DNA of 64,000 bases. It comes from Allolobophora icterica (Eukaryota; Annelida; Clitellata; Crassiclitellata; Lumbricidae). This document shows, piece after piece, positions 23,934-37,580 of this stretch; position 1 is the stretch's first letter; each line of letters opens with the position of its first letter. Where the stretch lies: NCBI GenBank assembly GCA_963556255.1, contig OY744604.1, positions 94,221,875-94,285,874 on the forward strand, given 5' to 3'. A program made the translations under genes and the position numbers. The notes below the pieces were generated by a model, which was given only the letters and a program-made list of their open reading frames with translations, made no database searches and was not told the DNA's origin.

Positions 23934-26900
23934 CATTCATTCATTGAGATTTCGTTCGGATCGACCGTAGATCGATGTACTGGACATTGTGACAACTTCG
24001 CTAGAGAAGTTATGAGATGAGAATTTTGGTTGTCTTTGCTTTGTGCTTGCGGCAAAGTTGGTTTCAGATCGTCTACATTAAAACGTCCGTTACTATTGTC
24101 CTAGTACGTAGGTCTATTGAAACGAATCAACAAACAGGAGCTTCAAATGGGCACACGTACAATTATGCATATCACGACGCCTCTATGCACCGGTGTATAT
24201 ATATACCGACGAATACCGAGTTGTCGTTGCATGGCCAAAAATAACATATCGTTGTTGTTGTTATTGTCCTTGTTGTTGTCATCACATCATCGCCTAATAT
24301 TTTAGTTGGGTTATTTTGTGTGTGTATGTATGTGTGTATGTATGTATGTATGTATATTCGTTTACACAGAACAAGTTCAGTACGACAACTAGAGGCCTAA
24401 TTAGTGGTTTTAGTTTAGTATATGATATTGAATATAAAAAAACATAATGATAATGATAATGACAACAGAAACAACAATAATAAACTGTAAATTTCTAAAG
24501 TGCTACTTTAATTAAAGCCAAAGTTTTTAATTAAAGCCAAAGTTTGCAACTAAGACAAGCCCTTCATTAAGCCTGTAGGACTTAAGACAACCGGAAAATA
24601 CCAGGTGTGCAAATAAATGGGAAAGTTGGCAAGTGGCCAATGATAATATCAATACCAATAAATGCTTTTGTTGTAGTAAACCTGTCAAACTTTATTATGG
24701 GAAACAACAGCAGACCGATTAAGAGATCTTGTTCGATTGGCTTTGTACTTGCACGTACCAAGACGATTAATAGTTCAGCTATTTAAAGTAGACCATAAAG
24801 ACGTTCAACAAACGGTAATCGAATTAAACTCGGGGTCTATAAAACAATGAAGTGCATGGCTTGAAATGTAGTTCAACAATTGCGGTAAGATTTATGCCTG
24901 TAGCAGGTCACTGACTGTATCAACAAAAGCATTCAGTTTATTTGCCAGGAAATTGCAACAGACTGTTTGAATAAATCGATTTCGAATTAAACTATGTTAA
25001 TCGCATGCAACGATCCGTTTTTATTGCAGACATTATCCGAGATATTCAAATAATGTTGTTACTCCCTGGTGTGAGGCCCCAAGACTCGCCAGATTCTTTG
25101 AGGCCATGTTTACTGGATTTGACCTATAGGCCAAATTTAGTGGCATAGGTGTTGATTCTAAATTTACGGGCGTCGGGTTTTAAACCAAATTTAGTTGCCT
25201 CGGTCTCGATCCAAATTTACTAGCCTCGGTCTTGAAGTAAAATTTAGTTGCCTTAGCCTAAGAAAAGTGTAGTGGCTTCTGTCTTGATAGAAATTTATTG
25301 ACCCCGGTCTCGAAGACAAAAGTAGTGACCTCTATCTTGATCCAAATGTAGTGGCCTCGTGTCTGAAGCCAACTTTGGGGCTGTGACTTTGTCGATTCTG
25401 GTATCGAGTTTCGAAGAACATGCATGTGGGGAGTCAAGTTATTGTAATTAATTACCGACTATAAAGCGGCGAAAAATGTGCAGTTAATTTCACCGAGTGA
25501 TTACTATACGGGGTCCATAAAAGAATAAATTTTACTCTAACTGCTGACGGCTAACTAAAGCACTGCAATAATACCACTGCTACTCTACAATTGATTGATG
25601 CGACATCTACTGTATGCATAATATTACATACATGTATGTAAGTCACGAGTCTTCCTACACGTCTTCTAGAGCGAACGAACAACACCCAACCTGCTCACTT
25701 TCACGCAACAGAGGTCTTTTGTTTGGTAACGTATCAAGCGGTTGAGGATTCAACTCCGTCTAACGACCCTAGTCAAGTTGTTTGCGCACATAAATGTCCC
25801 TGTCGCCAAGCGGTGTCATTTGGCACAGGCGTTAAACTGGAGAGTAAACGACAAGTCTTGGGATGATCTGGACCTTGGGATTCGTCCATTGCCGCTTCAA
25901 GGGCCGAATAAAGGAAACGAGTCTCCCTCACGTTCCACATGGGATATGAGAACTCTACTTTAGTGTACATTCTGAACGCTAAAACGGTTCCTATCTGGTG
26001 CTTTTACCAACTACCCCTCGCATTAGAATGACTAACAGAACGACCCATTGTAGACCTATCAGAATGACTAACAACCATTCGTAGACTATATTATCCTAGC
26101 CCGAATGAGCGACACTGAATCAGAATGCAGTGTGTCATCCTGATTCTAATAATCGAATATGTTGTTATTAAGCCTGCTTTACTTGTTCTTCGTGATCGCT
26201 GCCCGCTTGAATGGTCACCACGCCCATACTATTGTATCGACTGTAAAGTCTGTAAACGCCTATTTTAAATTGTGAAAACTTAAAAATCCGTCTTAAAAAT
26301 CTCGTAGTTCAGACTTCATAGGACTATCGTGGGATAAAAGAATTGAAAAAAATTCTTATAGAAGAGAACGTTCACGAATAAAAGACACTGACAAATTATC
26401 GTGGATCAAAATTAAAAATTTAATTTAATAAAATGCCATATATAAAAAGCCTTCAAACGCACCTGGAAGAGCAGAAACGACCAGACATAGAGCGCGTCCA
26501 ACCATGCACCAATGATCATGTAAGCAACATGTCAAGCCGCCCCTTTTTTGTTTCTAAATTTTTTAATAGCGTCGCAAAGCTATAGTCCTTGCAAGTCCCA
26601 AATTAATTGAACAGCTGAAATTTATTTTTTTTAAATTGCCAGCTGTGAACAACTTGATAGCTATAGTCCCTGTAATTCCCAATTTTTGACAACTTTACCC
26701 CTCGGATGATAATGAGCCAGTCAAAATGTCTTTGTGTTTTTAAGTTTTTGAATCGCGTTGCAAAAATAGAAAGTAGTTTATTATACAACTGCAATTTCAT
26801 AAAAATTAGCAGGTGTGCGCAGCTTCATAGCTCTAGGCCCTGCAAGTCCCAAGTTGTTGAACTCTTTGCCCCTCGAATGATAGCCTAATGAATCAGCGTG

Positions 26901-29900
26901 ATATAAGCTAGCAAAGCACTCTTTGCGATTTAACTTAGTTATAAAACAACTACTTCTGCAGAGTCAATTAAAAGCTATAGAATTTCCACGACGTAAATGT
27001 TACTTAAGCTACAGAAAACTTCAATCAGTTTTCTCAATCTTAGATGCTGCTGAAGCAAATCCGAAATTATTAGAGTTCACATTTTCCAATCTACAGCACG
27101 TGATGACCGAAGCCACGAGTTAAACATCTCAAGGCATCAAAGCAGTGGCGTCACTGGGGGTGGGGGGAACGGGGATGCGGGTCGTACCGAGTGACACCTT
27201 CAGAGGGGGTGACAAAAATGACAAAATAACTTTCTAAAAAAAATTTGTGCAGAGTTTCAGCAGAAATTTATTATTTTTAAATTATCAATAAGAGATCACA
27301 AGAAAAATATATTTCGTAAGCCCAGCTTACATGTACTGTATCAGTATCAATTTACAAAAAAACATTTATAAGGATACTGTATGGTCTGGCAAGGGACTAG
27401 GGGAGAGGAAGTCCACGGGGGTGACACCGTGACTTACCGCACTGGGTGACACCAACCCTAGTGACGCCACTGCATCAAAGGCCATAATTCCTGCTTAGAT
27501 CCACTCTGTATGCCCCTACCAATCTTTCTCGTCCCTGACCGAATGGGTCTTAACAACTCTTTTGCCTCCTTACCTCTCTGGTCTGGCAACCGGAATTGAA
27601 CCTCCACTTGCCATCCCTATGAAATGGCACGGCACTCATGAATAAGCCGGTGCCCTGCACTTAGCTTTTGAGTACCGATTTCGAAGTTTAGAGATTACGA
27701 TCAAAGGCCGTGGAAGTCGATTGGAAACAATTTTCTTAAAATTTTCACCATAGCACTACACAGGGGCGGATCCAGAAGGTTTATCGGGGGGGGGGGGCAA
27801 AAATAATACATACTTGACATTTTTCGGAATTCATCTCCCAAAAAAAACTGATGACTTTTTTAGGCATTAACCTCCTGAAAATGTCGAGGGCAGCCACGTC
27901 CTGTCACTGTCCTGTGTAAATATCGAATGGGGGGGGGATTTTTCCTCGTCTGCTTCCTCACGGGGGCCACGTTATGTGTAAATATCAAATGGGGGGCCAT
28001 GGCCGGATTGGCCCCCTGGATCCGCCCCTGGCACTACATTCACAAGCGAACACTACGCAAGTCTTATTGTTCACATGACTCATCGTTATATGACTCATCG
28101 TTATATGAATCATTATTACAAGACATCATTGGTAACGCACTATGACTAAACCATAGCCAGCAGCTATAAACTCGACTTGCCCACGAAAGGTGTGCACTAG
28201 GTTTAACATGTAGAGAACAGGTCATTAGGACTAAGATGTTACTTGAAGCGACCATTGATCAACGCCCTTTGCATTCTTGCATGGGCATTTAAAAAGTAAC
28301 TTGCAAGTTGGAAGAGGTTACAAAATTCAATGCCGTTTGGACCTACCTTTGAACCGAAAACAACGTCAGCAGGACGGACGTACGAGTCCCTGTTCAGTGT
28401 CGACACGTAGCAGATCTCTTCCAGTGGTGTTGTGATCTTCATTATCTGAATGTCCTGTTCAAAACGAAACAAAATCTTCGTTAGAGAAATAGCAAAGCCA
28501 GGAAATACCATCTCACCGTCTCAATATCCTGTTCAAAACAAATTCGCTAGCTTCAACATTTTGGTATCTGGTTCTAAAAAGAATGAACATCCATAATTAT
28601 TATGTGACTCAAAAAAAACACTGCCTCATCATTTCAATAAGATATCTTATTTATATTCTAGGAATCTAGGTAATTCTTCAATAAAGATAATCATTTCCCT
28701 ATATCTGACAATGAAGTGCTTAGGTTATGTAAAAACCACGCTAAACATAATTTTTTTAACAAAAAATCAATATCGTTACAACATTAGGTTAAGAAGAGCA
28801 ATATATAGAACTAGCAGATGAATCCGCCATAATATCATTTATTGTAAAGAACGGTTAACTGGCGTACAGACCCAACTTACGACACTTGAAAAGACGTTTC
28901 TTTACCTGATTGAAGTCGTCAATGATGGTCACCCGTTTGTTCGGAGAGGCTGTGATGTAGTACTCGATGACGTTATTAATGCCCGAACTGACCACTTCCT
29001 GGTCAACCAGGTGACCACTGTTGCCCTTGAAAGACGTTCTGAACTGAAAAGCATTGCACCAGTATACAATGTACTTCAGTTTATATAGCTCTACAATATT
29101 TAATCCTTTCGCAATAACTGAGATGTCCTCAACATGCCTCTTTTGCTTTGTCACTTGTGTACAGGGGCGTCTACACCATAGAAACCTTGGAGAAAATGCT
29201 CCATCCAAGAAATGGGGGGATCTGTCAGTATGTGTGTCACCATTTTAGGGGGAGGAACGGGGGAAGAAGAGGGGGAAAGGGACGTTGCTCCAATGACTTA
29301 GCGAGGATAGACGCCCCTGCTTGTGTAGTATAATGTAATGAAGTGCCATTTAGTGTACTGTGTATTGAAGTGTCATATAATGTAAAGTTATTTGGTGTAT
29401 ATATAGTATCATTTAGTGTAGCGTTGTGGTGTCACTTAGTGTAGTGTCATTAAGTATAGTGTATCAAGTGCAATATAATTTATTGCCGCATCATTTAGTG
29501 TATACTGTCATTTAGTGTAGCGTCATTTAGTGTAGTGCAGTGACTTGTTCTTTGTATATGTATTATATCGTTACATGTGTTTAAAAACATCTATGGCGGC
29601 AAAGACCTTTGACGGATAGACCTACAGGGATCTTCACATTATAGAGCCTTACAAAGGCTGACAAAGGTTTATCGGCGTCTATTTTACAATATTTTTTAGT
29701 CGTTTAAGGTTGTTTAGCATATTGTCAAAGTACTATATCTTGCACTTGAAAAGGTTTCAAGTTACTCGAGGACAAATGGTTGGTCCACGGCTGCAATTGC
29801 CACCATTTAATTTATGTATTTGTATGTATTCATACATAAGTGTATAATATATATAAGTGTACTCGTATAATATATATATATAAGTGTATAATATATATAT

Positions 29901-29902
29901 AA

Positions 29903-30001
<99 letters not shown>

Positions 30002-30743
30002 TCTTCTGATTATTCACCTGATTAATGCTTGCTGCGTCATCGGTTGATTCCTAGTGAATTAAACACCGACGTGATAGAAGTAACTAATTACAACAATTAC
30101 AAAAATAATCCGTCCTGTAGTAAAATGTCACGCGCTTACCTTTACGTAGTCATCGTCGCTGTTGACAGATGAAGTGAAGTGGAGCGTGATGAGAGAGCAG
30201 GTGACGATGGCCCCAACTACAGCAACCACGACCCACCAGACGTACCAGATGCTCCTGGCTGGCACCAGTCTTCCTTCTGGCCAGACCACACCTTCAGGTT
30301 TCTTCTGCAACACGCAATGTGTGAATACCAGTTATTAACAAATCCAGCGAGAGTGGATAGAGTAATGGTAACACTCATGGCCAGGAGAGCATTAGATCGC
30401 GGTTCGATACCCGTAACCCCCTTCTAGGGCGGCGCCTTGCATGGTTGCCAAACCGTGTGTTTAATTAAGATCTTGATTGTACTGTCATGCTTCAATGTAA
30501 TCTTACTGCGTACTTGTCAGTTTGAATTAGGAGAGAAGGTTATTATAATAAATTATTATTATTATTTATATTATTATTTATATTATTATTTATATTATTA
30601 TTTATATTATTATTACTATTATTACTATTATTACTATTATAACTATTATTATTATTAGGGCCTACTACAATTATTACTACTACTATTACTAGGCCTACTA
30701 TTATTACTTTTATTATTACTATTATTATTACTTTTATTATTAA

Positions 30744-30794
<51 letters not shown>

Positions 30795-30835
30795 TACTTT
30801 TATTATTACTATTATTACTATTATTACTAATTTAC

Positions 30836-30898
<63 letters not shown>

Positions 30899-33800
30899 TA
30901 ATATTATGCGATATTGATACAAGCGGACACGGAGTTATTTAAACAACGAGGTTTGTATTCTGACGGTTGTGGGTTCGAGTTCACTGATCGGATTTCGTGT
31001 AAGGACCCTAAACAGGTTGTTTACCCACACTTCAAAACGTAAGACCTGCTTTTTTTCAATTGACTATTCACCATAGCAAAACTTTCCTGCTGCATTTGGC
31101 TCAAAGGATCAAACTGCCTTTTTACGCAGCGTTCTGAATGTTTGTATATACGACACACAACCTTAATCCTTAAAGAATAAACTGCATTGTCTGGGACGCA
31201 CTGACCGCCGTCGTATTTGGATCTGTTAACGGAGGTGATGTCAACACACGCGATAGGCGAGGCACACTTTCTGTGTGACTATTGCGTGCAACGCTTTTGC
31301 GAAGTACTAAAAGGTACAAGATAAACACGACCACCTACATACATACGTCCATGACTTATTGCGTCCAAGTATGCGCTCTCCCAAAATGTACAGGCTTTAA
31401 CACGATTTCAAGCAACTCCGCTAATGCAATCAGAAGACCGCCACGGCGCTGTTGTTGTCCTGCGCAAGGCAACATATCGATGGGCGTTTAAAGAGAAACA
31501 TTGGTCAAAATCGTAATGCGTTAGATTACACCGGTCTAAATTCGTCAAGCATTGGAAACAAGACACCTCAGGTAAACCTCCCTCGCCGTTTCAATTCTAA
31601 AATCATCCACCTTAGCCGCCTGACTGTCTGTCTGCCTGACTCCTTTGGATCTTGACCTGGAACCGAATTTACCCACTCCCTCCTCCGCCTAACGATTTCG
31701 TTTTGACTAAGCGCCTGTGAATAAGCTGGTTCCCGCGACTTCGCTTTTCTGGCGCTGTAGGAATCTCGAGATTACAAATGCGAGTTAAACAGGTAAGCAG
31801 CTATCCAGGTAAACAGCTAAACAGACAGATTAACCGTTAAACAGGTAAACAGTTAAACTGGTAACCAGGGAAACAGTTTAACGAATCTTGGATACTATTG
31901 ACACCTAGGATTAGATTCTCTTCATCAGCAGTCTCATCCAGAACTGTAATCGTCATATTGCAAAGTCAAGAACATACAAAATAGCCTCGAATTCGATATC
32001 TCGTATATATTTGGCTATCACTTGTCACGTGCACCGAAAGACGAGAGTCAGGACGTGACGAATCTGCCGTCCAAGAAAGAACACAACGTTTTGAATGTTT
32101 ATATATACGACGCGCAACCTTAATCCTCAGAGAGTAAACTGCATTGACTGGAGCGCACCCACCGTCGTCGTATAATATGGATATGTTTACAGAGGTCATG
32201 TCAACACACGCGTTACGAAAGGCACGCTTTATTGCAGATCACAATGACGTGGGCCTTCTATAGAAAGATCGGAGCAAACTTCCATCTCCGAATATCACTA
32301 AGAGCTTTATTCTTGACCTAGGCCTATTTTTGAACTCTCTCCAAATTTGTCTGATGTGTTCTGTTCAGTCGCTTTTAAAAGCACTTCGTTCTCAACTTAA
32401 GACTTAACATAACTTAGCATATTTTAACATAACTTACGACTTAACATAACAAAATGTCCACGTCCTTTCTATATTTAAGTGGACGGTCTTCTGGATATTG
32501 ACCTGATAACACCTGAGTTTGGTTTTGGTGAGCCAACGGTTGATGCCTTGTGCATTAGACACCGGCGCAATAGAAGTTACTAATTAATATTAATATTACA
32601 AAGATTTTAAAGCTCGCAAAGTCACACAGAAATGCGAAGATCTCAGATTGTGGGCAGGGATGAACTGTGATAATGGTGGTTGAAAATAGGTGGGAGTGCT
32701 CTTTATGAGGGTTTTCTAGGTCAAACAGGCCAGTTTATATATATATATATATATCTTAATTCTGAATTCAACAAGAAGCCAGTGCAGCTGACTGAGCAGG
32801 GTTAAGGAGTTTGTACGAGTACAGACACGTTTGTACCTGTCATGAAACAGTAGAATTTGGTACCCGCATAAGCTGATAAGCAAATGATGAGTCATGTGAA
32901 GAGCTGGTCTGGTCCCGTGTCCAGGACCTTGAAAGTCGTCCACTGCCCTCTCAGGATCCCCGGATAAGAAGATGGAGGCTTACGTCTGTCCACTATTATA
33001 ATAAGATATGGAAGACATTACTTACCAACTTATTTAGCGTCTCCGCATTGTGTCTTAAGAAATAATCAGCCGTATTTTAAGGTCAAAGCAGTGATTTGCT
33101 GGGAAGCGTCCAGCCCAATGTATGCAAGGAATGCCGGACAGTTACCCCCTGGACATATTCCCCCCCGGACATATTCCCCCCGGACAGTTACCCACCGGAC
33201 ACTTTCCCCCCGAATCCAGGTAGGTCATTTTCCCCCGGACAAATTCCCCCCTCTGTGGATTTATGTATGTCTGTATGTATGTATATGTGTATATATGCAT
33301 GTATGTATGCATGTAAGTATGCATGTATGTGAGTATGTATGTATATATGTATGTATGCATGCATGTATGCATGTATGCATGCATGTATGCATACATACAT
33401 ACATACATACATGTATGTATGTATGCATGTATGTATACATGTGTGTATGCATGTATGTATGCATGTATTTATACATGCATACATGTATGTATGTATGTAT
33501 GTACGTATGCATGTAACTTTGTATGCATGTATGTATACATGCATACATTTATGTATGTACGTATGTATGTATGTATGTTTTGATCATTAAAACAGAAAGC
33601 TTTGTGTATGTTGCACTGGGGGGAAATGTCCTAGTATGGGGGAAATTGTCCGAGGGGGTAACTGTCCGGGGGGAATATGTCCGGGGATATGTCCAGGGAG
33701 GTAAGTGTTCGTTTACCGTATGCAAGTGCCTGTTTGTGTGTGATTCCGGGATTTTACAGCGCATTTTTTAACGTCGGCCGATTCGGGATTTAAATAGTTG

Positions 33801-36800
33801 CGTCTTAACAACGATGAGAGAGTTAATTATTAGGCTGATATATCGAAATTATCAGAGGTGTAGCGACCGCCCTCCGTACCCTCCGACCGGAGGGGGATCC
33901 GCAAGGAAGGGGGCCCCTAAAAGTGGCAAAAAGTACGGAAATGGAATACATGTACAGTGTAGGGCGTAGGCCTATGTATACATAATATGAACCCTGTATA
34001 TTGTATATTGCCGCATTCCAGTTCCGCCTTGTAAGGGGCCCCGGACGTATGTTCGCAGGGAGCCACGTTCTTTGTTGCTACGGCTCTGGAAATTAGGCTA
34101 ATGTTCACAATGTTCCAGAGAGAGACAGGCAGACAGGGATACAGACAGAGAGAGACACAGAGAAAGAGAGTTATGCAGGACAGCTCGATGCACTGTTCAT
34201 ACTCATCAGTCAAAAATGCACATGTAGACTCCTGCCTGGGATTCGGTTTAGGGTTAGGCTTACATACATTCAAGCGTACACACCCTTCAAACCCATACAG
34301 CCAACGACAGCCATTGGTAATAAATAAGATTGTTGGACAGGAAGAATCCAAAGCACGGGCTTTGGCTTTGGAATCCAAAGCACGGGCACACCGAAACAAA
34401 ACGTCAACTGCGCCCGGAGCAAATGAGAAGCAAGTCGGTCGGGGCAACCGAGCGGTTCAGGCGGAATTCCGGTTCCCAGACACGAATATAGAACGTGACC
34501 AAAGTACATATGGGTCTCATTCCGCCGTTCTCAGTAATCACGTTTCATTTCTGTATGCGGCATTTGCTTTGTAGGCTCCCATCAAACACCAAAGGCTTTG
34601 ATATTGGGTCGGCCTGAAGACCAAAGTACTGGGACACCGCGGATAAGTATAAGGCGGCTCCTTTGACAAAAGCAAACCCATTAAAGGTGTACGGGCGCTG
34701 TTCCAGCCAAGCGCAACGACAAGGTGTCTTGTACATCTTAGAGACTAGGCATTGCTTTGATATTAGTAACAGTGGGACAACTCAGGCCGACCGTTGAATA
34801 AATATTGACCAATTCGCATTGTTACCAGAGAAAGGAGGGAGTCACGTACACCATAAACGGCTGAATTCGCGCGTCGAAATGTGTCAGTATGGCAGGGTGA
34901 TCTATTTTCGCTACTAACTTAGAAGGGGCTTTTAAATTTGTTTCACATGTGTGTGCCACGTTTCTATGGTGATCGGATGGCCTCGGCCCTGCTCATGATT
35001 TAAGACACCAAGATATAAGACACCATCGCTGCCGGTTTAAGTGGTAGCCAGGGCATGTAACACCCATGTATGGACCGCACTATCTCGAGATTCAAATCTC
35101 TGAAATACAAGTCTGTGCAGCCTATAATGTTAAGTGGATCCACGACATCCAAGATATGCAAATCAATGGGCATACGTGACAAGTCATGCATGTTAGGCCT
35201 ACTCTGAACAGCCGCATACGGCGTGTATGTACAGTATGTCGAAGCTGCACACGAGACGGACTGGAACAAGCACGTAGATCAAGCCCTGTCACCTGATCCC
35301 AGTCCTGTCGCTCATTAATATGCAGATGCTCTAGGTTCGTCATCGAGTTTCGTTGTACCATGAATTTCCGATACATCGTAACATCGGATACCCGCGTAAA
35401 CAAAGCCTCAAGCGAAGTCCAATTCTGTCCATGCATTGGATACTTTGGCGTAACCAACAACATTCGATTCGCTGACTGACTCACCAACCAAACCTAATCG
35501 GATCCCACTCTTATTGCAATCTCAACTGTTTCGTCATTACGTAGTGATCCAGGCATAGGCGCCGACTTTTGCTTTTGTCTCTGGGTGCCTGGGTCCTCCT
35601 CCTCCCCTCCCTTCCCCTTCCCCCTCTCCTTAGGTAGGTGAGTTTTAGCGGATAATCGATAAAGAGAACTGTTGTCTTGTCAAAGGGTACGATGTCAGAA
35701 AAAGTATTGGAAATCAGTGACGACGTTCCACTGTTATTATTTATTTTTTAAATAATAAATAATTAAATAATTTATTTATGTACGGGCTGTGACTGTAAGA
35801 TCATGCAATGTTGGGTATTTGTACTGTAGTTGTACTTCTCGAGTTGTGAGATTCCTTAGTTTTAAAAAATTTGAATTTAAGGTCCGAATTCTTCTGGGTG
35901 CCAGGGACCCACTGAACTTTCTCTCTGGGTGCATTGGCACCCAAGGCTCCCAAGGAGTCGGCGCCTATGGTGATCCTTATAAAGCGTTATGCTACGCATC
36001 TCGATATAAATGCAACGTGGAAGGTTTGCTGTGGTCGGCTCATCATTCTGAAACTCTGCGATACGAGCTTCTTTTACTTTCCATGGCTCTAATTCGCCAG
36101 CCGCTGAAGGTCATCATGCTCGATCGCGATCTTATGTACGTAATCAGGTCGGGATCAACTCTGACGAGGTTTCTAGACGAGGTGCTGTATGAATGAGCAC
36201 TTAGAATTACAACTACAGTTAGCGCCTACAATTACAAAGATGCTTATCGAAACAGCACTCTTTCAAAAACTGTGCCGTCATATATCATTGACGACAGTAA
36301 AATAAAGGCTTCTGCTCCTGCAGAGCCCTTCCTCGTTGGTCGGCACCGCATGACATACATCAGGGAGCTCGACGATCGTTGCGCTCTCTATAATCTGCCT
36401 ATGGGGATATGCAGGTTCTGCGCTTCCGTAGCGCAACAAGAGCCCATCCTGCCTTCTCTTGCTTCGAACCTCCCTCTTGGAAAACGCTGCACATGGGCGC
36501 CGTAGCATCAAGTTTCGGTCAGCGGACATTTCCAACGTTAAACAACGTTAAAGGCCTACTTATTTAGATCAGTTACATTAATGACAGTCTAATAATCTCT
36601 AAATAACATTAAGGTGTATTGAAACAATTTCTAACATTATGGATCAACATGATAGCCGCAGAAAAATCTCCTTATAGCAGGGCCCGGTTTTCTGTGTTCA
36701 TGACATTGATATAAAGTTTTTTTTTCTGAGGCAAGTCGCCTGGAGACGGTCTTTTGTGGAAATTCGACACGCAGTAGCCTATATTTACTGGGCTTGGCCG

Positions 36801-37532
36801 AGGACCCCCGGTATAAACGCCTTTATACCCGGGGTCCTCGGCTCGGCGCTCTTTTTCCCATGGCGATCTGTTTCCAACGGTTTCCGATCGCTTCGACGCC
36901 TCTGTTCAACTAGACAAAGACACCCACGTTAGAGGTCGCTTCTTATTGTTCTGGGGCGGATCTATTTCCGTAGCGAGTACACAGCAGTCAACGAATTCCG
37001 AGTATATATTTACACAGAGATATTGCGCGAGTATATATTCCTATCCGTCGTGACCTCTTGACATAAATTAACTCAACTCGAACGGTTTTCATAACAGCAA
37101 ACAGTGCAGCTCATCGAGTCCCTATAGAACTTACTCATAAAGTTCGTTGTGTGTTTCTTCGGACCAGCCGTTATAAAGTCATAAAGTCAGAAGGGCTTTT
37201 GTAATATAATACTCAATATATATATTATGATTTTCAATATTTTCGATTGCCCAGTTGTTAGTGTGCTAGACTGTCAATTCAGTGGTCCGGCTTTCAATCC
37301 TCGCCCCAGAAGTAAGATAATGTTGAGACTTCTGCTCCGCCGGTTAAATGAGCTATGAACAGGAGAGCATTAGATACCTTGAATACCTGTTACTATCATA
37401 CGCCGAGGCAAAGAAACTAAAAACGCTAAGACAAGAACCACAGCTTAGCCTGAAGAACCACTATATATATGTGTGTGTATACTGCATATATATGCGTGCA
37501 TAGGCCTATATGTGTGTGTATATATATATCTG

Positions 37533-37580
<48 letters not shown>

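Noticed and set aside
33917..34574. Two overlapping long frames on opposite strands
   Set aside because: No domain, local duplication in the text, and overlap with a MITE.
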